Assembly: GCA_016709025.1 (NCBI GenBank)
Contig: JADJEQ010000004.1
Coordinates: 315,647 to 379,646 of the forward strand
Source: Bacteroidales bacterium
GTDB taxonomy: Bacteria; Bacteroidota; Bacteroidia; Bacteroidales; Lentimicrobiaceae
Direction of reading: 5' to 3'
Length of the DNA: 64,000 bases
The position numbers were made by a program, and so were the translations under genes. A model generated the notes under the pieces. The model was not told where the DNA came from. It ran no database searches and was given only the letters and a program-made list of their open reading frames with translations. How positions within the stretch are numbered: the stretch's first letter is position 1; each line of letters opens with the position of its first letter. Positions 57,636 to 64,000 of the stretch are shown piece after piece.

Positions 57636-57908
57636 TTACTTCAATCCGTCCTTCAGGGCTTTTCCTGGTTTAAATTTCGGGACTTTTGCTGCCTCTATCT
57701 GGAGTGTAGCACCGGTTTTGGGGTTACGGCCGGTCCTGGCTGCTCTTGAGGAAACTGAAAATGAGCCAAACCCGGCTATTTCAACACTTCCACCACTTTT
57801 CAATGTTTCAGCTACAGTTTCGTGGTAGCTGTCAATGGCACTCTTTGCCTGTACCTTGGTAATTCCTGCTCTTTGAGCAATTGCATCAATCAAATCAGAT
57901 TTGTTCAT
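57636..57908 (-). CDS. HU-family DNA-binding protein
   Basis: A 90-residue histone-like protein. It starts MNKSDLIDAIAQRAG and contains GSVEIAGFGSFSV and the DNA-arm RTGRNPKTGATLQI, with the usual C-terminal helix. I use the ATG at 57908, because the upstream in-frame ATG (57944) adds twelve residues not found in HU. Bends and compacts DNA. Stand-alone gene on the minus strand, divergent from the five-gene cluster. Confidence 0.93.
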   Translation of the reverse strand: MNKSDLIDAIAQRAGITKVQAKSAIDSYHETVAETLKSGGSVEIAGFGSFSVSSRAARTGRNPKTGATLQIEAAKVPKFKPGKALKDGLK

Positions 57909-58372
57909 ACTTTTAATATTAGGGTGAATAATTTTTTTTAACACTGTTTACCAGTATTTATCCGTTATACAACAGTTTTCAGGGATTGTTGTTTGAAGTA
58001 AGGGTGAATATTACTTTACAAGAGGTTTTCAGCCATTTCCGCTTCCACGCCATTCCAGCCGGTCATACCGGAAACTGTCCATAACAAAACGGGGTGGCTT
58101 GATTGTAAAACAAGTAATTATCCCGGAACAGGAGCATGAAACAACATCGCCCGATTCACTTTTTGGGCCTGGCTCTCTGGCATACAGGCAGGCGCGCGCT
58201 TCCGCACCTCACCATAGATGTATCTGACCTATTTTAATGCATTTCACCAATCCTTCAACCGGCCAGGGTTGGTCAAAAGCACTGAGAATGTTAATGATTC
58301 GTTAAACCTGATTCTGCAAAAAACAGAATTTATATTGAATTGTTTGTATTCCGAAATCATATCATTTTTCTA

Positions 58373-58403
58373 TTTGATATTTTTAAAGGATTGATTATCT
58401 TTG
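58373..58403 (+). promoter_or_regulatory. Consensus promoter of the five-gene cluster
   Basis: TTTG (58373-58376), a 19-base spacer and TATCTTTG (58396-58403) match the Bacteroidota -33/-7 promoter exactly. Transcription should begin near 58410, about 195 bases before the first start codon. Confidence 0.65.
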
Positions 58404-58494
58404 TCTTGATTCGTTAAAACGGCATTGCTGACCGAAAATATGTGAACTGGGGAAACCTCTCTTTCAGCATAGAATAAGCATTTACAGGAATGCG

Positions 58495-58537
58495 CATTTG
58501 AACCGGGCTGCAAAACATAGTCGATTCCCGGTAAATG
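58495..58537 (+). promoter_or_regulatory. Leader hairpin of the five-gene cluster
   Basis: CATTTGAACCGGG pairs with CCCGGTAAATG (2-nt bulge, 19-base loop) inside the predicted leader. It is a candidate regulatory structure; no known riboswitch is recognised. Confidence 0.35.
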
Positions 58538-58603
58538 TTCCGGATAGATTGACTTTAACCGGCTTCTTAAAATCATATCAGTTGTCACTTCAAAAAAATA
58601 AAC

Positions 58604-58981
58604 ATGGAACCAATAGAAAGCGGATTTAAAGGCCTTACTGCTAAAGTCGCTGCAGTGATCGAAGATTTAGCCTCCCTTGAGGTAACCACCTATTCGGGGA
58701 GCTTCGCGTTTAAAATGAACGATATCGTGGAAGGACCAAACAACGCCTTTAAAATCAAATCCCTGTTGAAAACACCCCAGGCCTCACTCACTGCCGATCT
58801 TTACCTGGTAGCCTATTCACGGTTTGAAATTGATTCCGATGCTTCCAACATCGTGCGCAACAATCTTACCTCCGATGACCGGGTGCTGTTGGAAGCCCAT
58901 ACCGAATTGGTGAAGGCAGCCCAGGAATCGCGCAAGGCGGTATTTGAACTGGCAAAATCCCTGCTTAAGTTACCTCAATGA
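58604..58981 (+). CDS. Small protein of the five-gene cluster (paralogue 1)
   Basis: A 125-residue protein without signal peptide or membrane helix, not recognised. Residues 21-29 (DLASLEVTT) belong to a motif shared with the 120- and 293-residue proteins of the same cluster (L-x-x-L-[EQ]-[VI]-[TN]-T), followed by a short beta-like stretch. The C-terminal 40 residues are helical and charged. Its last bases overlap the next start (ATGA), so the two proteins are made together. Probably cytosolic or membrane-associated; the function is unknown. Confidence 0.7.
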   Translation: MEPIESGFKGLTAKVAAVIEDLASLEVTTYSGSFAFKMNDIVEGPNNAFKIKSLLKTPQASLTADLYLVAYSRFEIDSDASNIVRNNLTSDDRVLLEAHTELVKAAQESRKAVFELAKSLLKLPQ

Positions 58982-60603
58982 ACGACCCACTGGCAGAACT
59001 GGCAAACCAGGTGGAGCAGGAAATACCGGCTTCTGCTGATTTTCAATCAGGGGCCAGGGTACAAATGCTTACCGATCTGGGTTACCTGAAAACGGAATTA
59101 CTTTATGAGGGCAATGCCACAGAGAAGGCCGCTTCAGCCTTTCAGATGTTCTATTCCGACCTGCTCGCATCCGGTTTAACCAATCCGCAGCAGCTTGAAA
59201 ACCTGAAGGCTATGTATGGCCTGGAAGCCGAAGTGAAGTTGCTCGAAGCAGCTACCGATGTTGACGAAGGCTTCCGTTTTACCAGCCTTCCGCGACTGGG
59301 CGATCTGAATCTCATTACCCGTATTGTTCATTACCGGCTGGCTCTGCTCGGCTTCTATCCCGGACAAATTGACAGTGTTTTTAATGCTTATTCGATATCA
59401 GGACTTGATAAAGCCGCTTCCCTGATCGGGCAAAAAGCCCTGGATACCCTTAACATGTTGGGCGACCTGCAGCAATTCACCATCGCTTTTACCAATGCCC
59501 ATGGCTACAGCAACAGCCTTGCGGTAATCAAAATCCCCTCATCCCAAACGGCAGATAACATACCCGGATATTCCGGCAAATTCAAACGCCGGCTCAGGGA
59601 CGACCTCAGAAATCACCCGGCAGAATTTGAAGTGCTTGACAAGTTCCTGTTTTTCCGTAAGGATGACAAGGTGGACAATGCATTTGTGAACAAGCTGGCC
59701 GATGCTGAACTCAACGGTTTTATCCTGCGGCTGATTCAGTTGCACCAGTGGATGTCCGGTTATTACAATGGGGCACTCGATGCGGGCTTCGGCGAAGTTT
59801 CACTCAACAGTCTGCTGAACATTATCCACAACTACCGGGAATCTGCCGGTGTGCGTATCAGCGACGGGGAAGTACTGGTTAATGTTACCGGCGACTATTA
59901 TCTTTTCAATTGCCTGTTTTTCCTGAAACAATACCAGGCCGAATCCCAGCAACAGGATAAATCGTTCGAAACCCTGGCCGCCATTGTGCAGAGTTATCAA
60001 AATGCGGTTAAAGTTGATGATAAATCTGATTTTGAAAAAAACTTCCGTTCAGGCATGGCGGCAGTGGTGGAAAGGCAAAAAATACTCCCGGTAAAGAAAA
60101 ACGGGGTAATCCGGCGTATCTTTTTCGGTGTCCGGACCTTCTTCAAAAAAGCTTTCCGTTTCGCCCGTAAAATTTTCAGCTGGATTGCTAAGTGGGCTGA
60201 AAAAGCAATTGATTTTCTGGGTAACCTGTTCCGGATGATTTACGCATATGTAAAAGAAGCTGTGCGGCATTTTGTGGAAGGCGTGCGCTTCCTGCTCGGA
60301 AAATTCCCGGTAATTACCTCAGGTAAATCAGGCGAACTCATATATTCAAACCTTGCAGCCGATAAAGACGGGGTAAACATCATCGGTAATGCAGAACCCG
60401 GCGAAATCAGGCAGCATTTGAGCAGCCTGAAAGGAATGGTCAGCAGCATGAAGTTCAGCCTCGCGGTGATTGGCATGCTTGTTCAGGTAATGAAAACAGC
60501 ACTCTCTGCCAACGCGCCTGTAGCATGGCCTGTGCTGATCCTGAACCTGGGCATGTCGTTTAAAAAAGTAAGTGAAACCTATAAAACAGTATTAACCATT
60601 TAA
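58978..60603 (+). CDS. 541-residue protein with peptidoglycan-binding-like units and cationic amphipathic stretch
   Basis: I do not recognise this protein. Residues 112-150 and 246-290 both carry the pattern L-G-[FY]-Y-x-G-x-[IL]-D-x-x-F...S-[IL]-x-x-L (LGFYPGQIDSVFNAYSI; SGYYNGALDAGFGEVSL), as in PG_binding_1 domains, and residues 28-62 (LTDLGYLKTEL...AFQMFYS) look like a third unit. Residues 376-443 are a dense cationic, Phe/Trp-rich amphipathic helix run, and 491-527 are hydrophobic. There is no signal peptide. It overlaps the upstream gene by 4 bases and is followed 11 bases later by the next. A membrane- or cell-wall-acting protein, possibly pore-forming or structural, is plausible but unproven. 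Confidence 0.7.
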   Translation: MNDPLAELANQVEQEIPASADFQSGARVQMLTDLGYLKTELLYEGNATEKAASAFQMFYSDLLASGLTNPQQLENLKAMYGLEAEVKLLEAATDVDEGFRFTSLPRLGDLNLITRIVHYRLALLGFYPGQIDSVFNAYSISGLDKAASLIGQKALDTLNMLGDLQQFTIAFTNAHGYSNSLAVIKIPSSQTADNIPGYSGKFKRRLRDDLRNHPAEFEVLDKFLFFRKDDKVDNAFVNKLADAELNGFILRLIQLHQWMSGYYNGALDAGFGEVSLNSLLNIIHNYRESAGVRISDGEVLVNVTGDYYLFNCLFFLKQYQAESQQQDKSFETLAAIVQSYQNAVKVDDKSDFEKNFRSGMAAVVERQKILPVKKNGVIRRIFFGVRTFFKKAFRFARKIFSWIAKWAEKAIDFLGNLFRMIYAYVKEAVRHFVEGVRFLLGKFPVITSGKSGELIYSNLAADKDGVNIIGNAEPGEIRQHLSSLKGMVSSMKFSLAVIGMLVQVMKTALSANAPVAWPVLILNLGMSFKKVSETYKTVLTI

Positions 60604-60614
60604 ACCTTAAAATT

Positions 60615-60977
60615 ATGTCTGATTTTGTTAAAACAGCCATCGAAGGGCTGGAAAAACTTACCACCCTGCAGGTAAATACCCTGGTGGGAAATTATAAGTT
60701 TATCAATGAAAAGGAAAAGCAAGAAGGAGGAGATGTTGAACCGGATTATACAAAACTCGATCCTACTTCAACCGATGAACGGATGAGTTCTGTGATCAAC
60801 CTGATATCGGGCGATATCAGCACGGCCATGACAGATAAGTTCGCGACCGAATTCAAGGAACTGCGCGATTATCATCTGATCAGGGAAGCCCAGGGGCAGG
60901 AAATCATCCGGAAAAATATCCAGGTATTGAAAGACATAGCTGAAGCTATTTCTAATCGTTTGAGTAAAAAAGATTAG
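60615..60977 (+). CDS. Small protein of the five-gene cluster (paralogue 2)
   Basis: A 120-residue protein with the cluster motif at residues 12-22 (LEKLTTLQVNT). Its layout is like that of the 125-residue protein: motif, short beta segment, charged linker, C-terminal helices (FKELRDYHLIREAQGQEIIR region). No signal peptide or membrane helix. It starts 11 bases after the 541-residue protein. Function unknown; a partner or chaperone of the larger proteins is possible. Confidence 0.68.
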   Translation: MSDFVKTAIEGLEKLTTLQVNTLVGNYKFINEKEKQEGGDVEPDYTKLDPTSTDERMSSVINLISGDISTAMTDKFATEFKELRDYHLIREAQGQEIIRKNIQVLKDIAEAISNRLSKKD

Positions 60978-61041
60978 ATGCCTGTCTTCATATAACTGAT
61001 ATTCATATAGTTGTAAATCATTTTCCTTAAGCAGATTTAAC

Positions 61042-61082
61042 CGGGAGTATTTTTGTCTTTTACAGGCAAAGAAAGACTCCCG
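61042..61082 (+). promoter_or_regulatory. Stem-loop within the five-gene cluster
   Basis: CGGGAGT pairs with ACTCCCG, extended by partial U/A pairing, in the 184-base gap between the third and fourth genes. No T run follows, so it is more likely a processing or attenuation hairpin than a full terminator. Confidence 0.45.
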
Positions 61083-61161
61083 TAACATGTGCCTCCGGGA
61101 AACGATTTTAACACCAGGTTTTTATTGGTCTGAATTCACCATTGAGTAAAATCATCAGTTT

Positions 61162-62043
61162 ATGTTTGGATTCTTAAAAAAGAACAAGTTGGAGAAAGAT
61201 TTGACAGAATCTACTCTTTACGACCTTACCCATCTTGAGATCAATACCATCATCAAGGACGATATGACGGCGTCAAAGGCTGATAGCAGTGTGAGGTTGT
61301 TACTTCACAACATCGCCGGCACCTACGACAGTAAACTCATTTCACTGGGTGAAAAGTATGCCACTGTTCTCAGCCCTGAAGTTTTGCCATTACCAGGAAA
61401 TCAAATTCCATTCCGCCTGTATATAGAAAAGAAACTGGAAAAAGAAGGACAGTCTGCGCCCGGTCATGAAACCCTCTTCCGTGGAGTCAGGGTTTATGAA
61501 GGTTCGGGATACCATTCATTCAGAGAACTCGGCTACCGGGCTGAAAAAGCATTTGATCTGCTGAAAGTGCAGAAAAGCAATATTACCGGGTTGCCGGCCG
61601 GCGAAATTGGCTCGGACATGATGATGCTCAAACGCATTCAATCAATTTCGGACAATCTCCGGACTATCCTGGTAATAAGCGGGGATGTGCCTGAAGATGG
61701 TCAAATAGAAAAATTTGACTTTGACGATGTCGATAGGGTCAGGGATTTTATGTACATGACAACTGAGAAAGCACAAAAGCTGGAGCCCAAAATTGACCTC
61801 AGGCAACGGATGGTAATAAAAAAAGCAAACGACATTGGCACCGAGCAGGTGGTAATGCAGACCATCATTGGAATGGACGGCGATATTACTACCCGCATTT
61901 CCCGTTCATTCGCCGATCGGCCAATCACCTTCGTGAATGACCTTCACAAGGATGCCATGAGTATTTCGGTTGATTACTGGAAATTTTTAATCACCATTGT
62001 GGTTGACCTGGGCAAGAGCATTGCCAAATTCATGATCAAATGA
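61162..62043 (+). CDS. 293-residue protein of the five-gene cluster (paralogue 3)
   Basis: A protein not recognised. The N-terminus is basic (MFGFLKKNKLEKD) and residues 19-29 (LYDLTHLEINT) carry the cluster motif. The middle (about 50-260) is a larger mixed domain with no known signature. The last 23 residues (FLITIVVDLGKSIAKFMIK) form a hydrophobic or amphipathic helix that could dip into a membrane. Its stop overlaps the next start in ATGATGA, so it is coupled to the membrane protein that follows. Confidence 0.68.
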   Translation: MFGFLKKNKLEKDLTESTLYDLTHLEINTIIKDDMTASKADSSVRLLLHNIAGTYDSKLISLGEKYATVLSPEVLPLPGNQIPFRLYIEKKLEKEGQSAPGHETLFRGVRVYEGSGYHSFRELGYRAEKAFDLLKVQKSNITGLPAGEIGSDMMMLKRIQSISDNLRTILVISGDVPEDGQIEKFDFDDVDRVRDFMYMTTEKAQKLEPKIDLRQRMVIKKANDIGTEQVVMQTIIGMDGDITTRISRSFADRPITFVNDLHKDAMSISVDYWKFLITIVVDLGKSIAKFMIK

Positions 62044-62570
62044 TGAAAATCCCACTGATAGGTATACTTCCGCAAAGTATCCTTGCCTTTTGGGAATTGA
62101 TCAGCCAGGGGGCAATCATGAGTTCGGCTAAGGACGACGATGTTCAAGTAACCCTGAAAGGTTATATAACCGGCGATATACAGGTGTTTATCATCCAGCG
62201 GAAGGGAAAACTAAATGAGGATTTGCTGGCACAAACCAACCTGCAGGGAATTGGAGAAGAAGCCACAGCGATGTTCAGAAGCAAATTTTTCAGTCTGAAA
62301 GCCCTGCCAATTTTCCTGCTCTTTCTTTTAAATTCAGGTGGTCTTTACGCTTATTACCATTATATCTACCAGCAGATTAGAATCCAACTTCCTTTTATTG
62401 AACCCGGAAACGTCAACCCTGATCTGCCGCACCTGCTGATTCTGATATTCCCTCTGGTTTCAGTTTTCTTCAACCAAAGCATCGGCAACCTGGTTCTGAA
62501 GTCCTTAATTGAGGTTATCAGCTGGTTTCAAAGCCTGGGCAATTTTATAACAGGCAGAAAAAAAGCCTAA
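62040..62570 (+). CDS. Two-helix membrane protein of the five-gene cluster
   Basis: A 176-residue protein without known signature. A cytosolic-looking N-terminal domain (about residues 1-80) is followed by a helix at about 83-105 (ALPIFLLFLLNSGGLYAYYHY), a short loop, and a second hydrophobic stretch at about 128-155 (LLILIFPLVSVFF...). The C-terminus is basic. It is the last gene of the cluster and overlaps its partner by 4 bases. It is likely the membrane anchor or receptor of the system. Confidence 0.7.
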   Translation: MMKIPLIGILPQSILAFWELISQGAIMSSAKDDDVQVTLKGYITGDIQVFIIQRKGKLNEDLLAQTNLQGIGEEATAMFRSKFFSLKALPIFLLFLLNSGGLYAYYHYIYQQIRIQLPFIEPGNVNPDLPHLLILIFPLVSVFFNQSIGNLVLKSLIEVISWFQSLGNFITGRKKA

Positions 62571-63361
62571 CCGATCATTGCCCGCGTTTCTTCCGCCGTT
62601 GTTGCACATCCCCGGTTGGCGCGTGCCATAGTTGGTGCGCGTCTCCTGTCGCCGGATGGTCTCGGCTACGCTCGACCACCGGGTACTTCTCTTGAACTCC
62701 GGATAATTCTTCCGACAATCGACTGCTTAATTTTTCCTTTTAAACTTCCAAAATACAATCAAGATCCGGAGGGGGGGGGGGGGGGGGGCGGAGGGGGACG
62801 GGGGGGCGGGGGGGGCGCGGCGGGGTGGGGGGGGGGCCGGGGGGGCGGGCGGCGCGCGGCCGGGGGCGCCCGCCCCGGGGGCGGGGGGGGCGGGGGTGCC
62901 GGAGGTCGACGGGCCCGGAATTCGGCGCTAATTTTCTTTAACTTCCAAAATACAATCAAGATCCCCCGGAGGTCGAGCGAAGTCGAGGCCGAAGGAATAC
63001 CAGATGCCGGATGGTCCCGACTTGGTTCGACATGGTTCGACAAAAAGCTCACCAACCAACGCTCACCAACCAACGCCCTACCACCGGGTAATTGTGATTG
63101 AAGGGATGGCGTCAACGTATGTTCTCAAAAAACTACCCTTAGTTGGCGCGCGTCTCCTGTCGCCGGATGGTCCCGGCTCCTCAAATGGGTTTAATGTGTG
63201 AATAATAGAACTCTTCTCCTTAATTGTGTAACATAAATCATTCAGCTTATGATCAAATTTGTGTGTGTTTTAATTAGTTCTGTATCCGATAATCCAAAAC
63301 AATGGATAAACGGAAATATTACCATGGTAAAGCATGCATTTAATACCTAAAACAACCCAAA
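62571..63361. other. Gap with direct repeats and a G/C-only tract
   Basis: About 790 bases without a real gene. A 37-bp sequence (GTTGG[TC]GCGCGTCTCCTG..., two mismatches) occurs at 62631-62667 and 63142-63178. A 24-bp one (ACTTCCAAAATACAATCAAG...) occurs at 62744-62767 and 62941-62964. Between the latter two lie about 120 bases of almost pure G and C (62768-62900), ending in a block with abutting SalI-, ApaI- and EcoRI-type hexamers. The glycine-rich frames across this tract are artefacts. AT-rich sequence leads into the next gene. Confidence 0.65.
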
Positions 63362-63955
63362 ATGAAAAAACTGGTTTTATTGTCTTTTGCGCTTATTGTT
63401 GGCAGCATTGCCTTCGCCCAGATTCCGGGATTCTCCATTGGTCCTAAAATCGGGACTACTTTTTCGAAATTTACTACCGATGAGGATCAGATTAAGGAAG
63501 AGATGAAAAATTCCTTCTTTTTCGGCGCCTTCGTCAGGTTGGGAAATAAGATTTATCTGCAGCCCGAATTGCTGGTTATGAGCAGAAACGGGATTCTGAA
63601 AGACGAGAATGCTCAGGAAAGCCAGGTTTCACTGAAAATACATACCATCGATGTGCCGATACTGCTGGGCATAAAAGTGCTTGACCTGAAGGCTGCCAAT
63701 GTCAGGGTTATGGCGGGACCGGTTGCCTCATTTGTCATCGACAAAAACCTCACAGGTGAAAACTGGAATGAAACGATCAACGAAGAAAACTTTAAAAATA
63801 TGAACTGGGGTTTGCAGTTTGGCGCCGGTGTGGATGTGCTGTTTCTCACCCTCGATGTCAGGTATGAAATCGGACTGAATGATGTATCCAAACTTGAGAA
63901 TTTCAGCCTGAAAAACAATATGTTTACCGTTGGCCTGGGATGGAAGATACTGTAA
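63362..63955 (+). CDS. Outer-membrane beta-barrel protein
   Basis: A 197-residue protein with a signal peptide (ends AFAQ, residue 20) and eight or so amphipathic strands, typical of the PorT/OmpW-like OMP_b-brl family of Bacteroidota: GFSIGPKIGTTFSKF, FGAFVRLGNKIYLQPEL, GLQFGAGVDVLFLTLDVRYE, MFTVGLGWKIL. Function unknown; many act as small envelope proteins. Single gene; the sequence after it is a short AAAGTCT heptamer tract to the window end. Confidence 0.82.
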   Translation: MKKLVLLSFALIVGSIAFAQIPGFSIGPKIGTTFSKFTTDEDQIKEEMKNSFFFGAFVRLGNKIYLQPELLVMSRNGILKDENAQESQVSLKIHTIDVPILLGIKVLDLKAANVRVMAGPVASFVIDKNLTGENWNETINEENFKNMNWGLQFGAGVDVLFLTLDVRYEIGLNDVSKLENFSLKNNMFTVGLGWKIL

Positions 63956-64000
63956 CAAGCTCAAAGTCTAAAGTCTAAAGTTTAAAGTAAAATTCGATTT
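63956..64000. repeat. Heptamer tract at window end
   Basis: AAAGTCT/AAAGTTT words repeat up to the window edge. Confidence 0.6.

Larger units (their letters stand above)
57945..58603. other. Divergent intergenic region with the long leader of the five-gene cluster
   Basis: About 660 bases with no gene. The first 400 bases should hold the HU promoter and have no clear motif. The last 200 bases are the promoter and untranslated leader of the cluster starting at 58604 and contain a hairpin. Confidence 0.6.

Noticed and set aside
58370..58588. 72-codon minus-strand frame
   Set aside because: It overlaps the consensus promoter and leader of the five-gene cluster and shows no protein features.
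62616..63115. Gly/Pro-rich frames on both strands
   Set aside because: They are products of the G/C-only block, which itself looks artificial.

Overview
The window is chromosomal DNA of an uncultured member of the Bacteroidota, probably class Bacteroidia. The evidence is type IX secretion (T9SS) C-terminal tails, HmuY/TonB-dependent uptake genes, SusC-like carboxypeptidase-regulatory plugs, FISUMP and choice-of-anchor-J modules, a split tig/clpP/clpX locus, and promoters of the Bacteroidota TTTG / TAnnTTTG type. Three O2-dependent enzymes of phenylalanine/tyrosine breakdown and a diheme c-type cytochrome argue that the organism meets oxygen. No tRNA, rRNA, CRISPR array or intact transposase is visible. 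The piece looks like a metagenome contig: two G-only or G/C-only tracts and a one-base frameshift in clpX look like sequencing or assembly faults.

Layout. 0.2-6.2 kb: a ureohydrolase, a small DUF486 membrane protein and a large secreted M6 metalloprotease with six InlB-like repeats and a T9SS tail. 6.4-19 kb: a tyrosine-degradation neighbourhood (homogentisate dioxygenase, 4-hydroxyphenylpyruvate dioxygenase, fumarylacetoacetase, flavin reductase, and an aromatic amino acid hydroxylase on the other strand). It surrounds a minus-strand heme/metal-uptake operon (small His-rich membrane protein, HmuY-like protein with T9SS tail, TonB receptor, HmuY-like lipoprotein). 19-30.6 kb: glycosyltransferase-miaA, a TonB receptor with a DUF2271 partner, pcm, an oxidoreductase, a lipoprotein, a polyprenyl-phosphate sugar transferase and a DUF4294 protein. 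30.7-39.5 kb: clpX, clpP and tig, all minus strand, with three plus-strand surface-protein genes between clpP and tig. 39.9-43.7 kb: a propeller-type sensor kinase with a LuxR-type response regulator. 44-57.4 kb: mostly exported proteins of unknown role, a sortilin-like repeat protein, a tail-fibre-like protein, a diheme cytochrome, an M15 peptidase, a cupin and a lipoprotein. 57.6 kb: HU. 58.6-62.6 kb: an unrecognised five-gene plus-strand cluster. 63.4 kb: a beta-barrel outer-membrane protein.

The most promising undescribed system is the five-gene cluster at 58.6-62.6 kb. It has a textbook promoter and a structured leader, two translationally coupled gene pairs, three proteins sharing an N-terminal motif, a 541-residue protein with three peptidoglycan-binding-like units followed by a cationic aromatic amphipathic stretch, and a two-helix membrane protein. 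I recognise none of the five.

Intergenic DNA is rich in repeats: a family of near-perfect 52-56 bp palindromes placed 17-34 bp after stop codons, a 124-bp MITE-like element with an 8-bp target duplication, a tetranucleotide (CAAT-type) array before a surface-protein gene, and many tracts of heptamer words whose 7-nt phase persists while the word changes.
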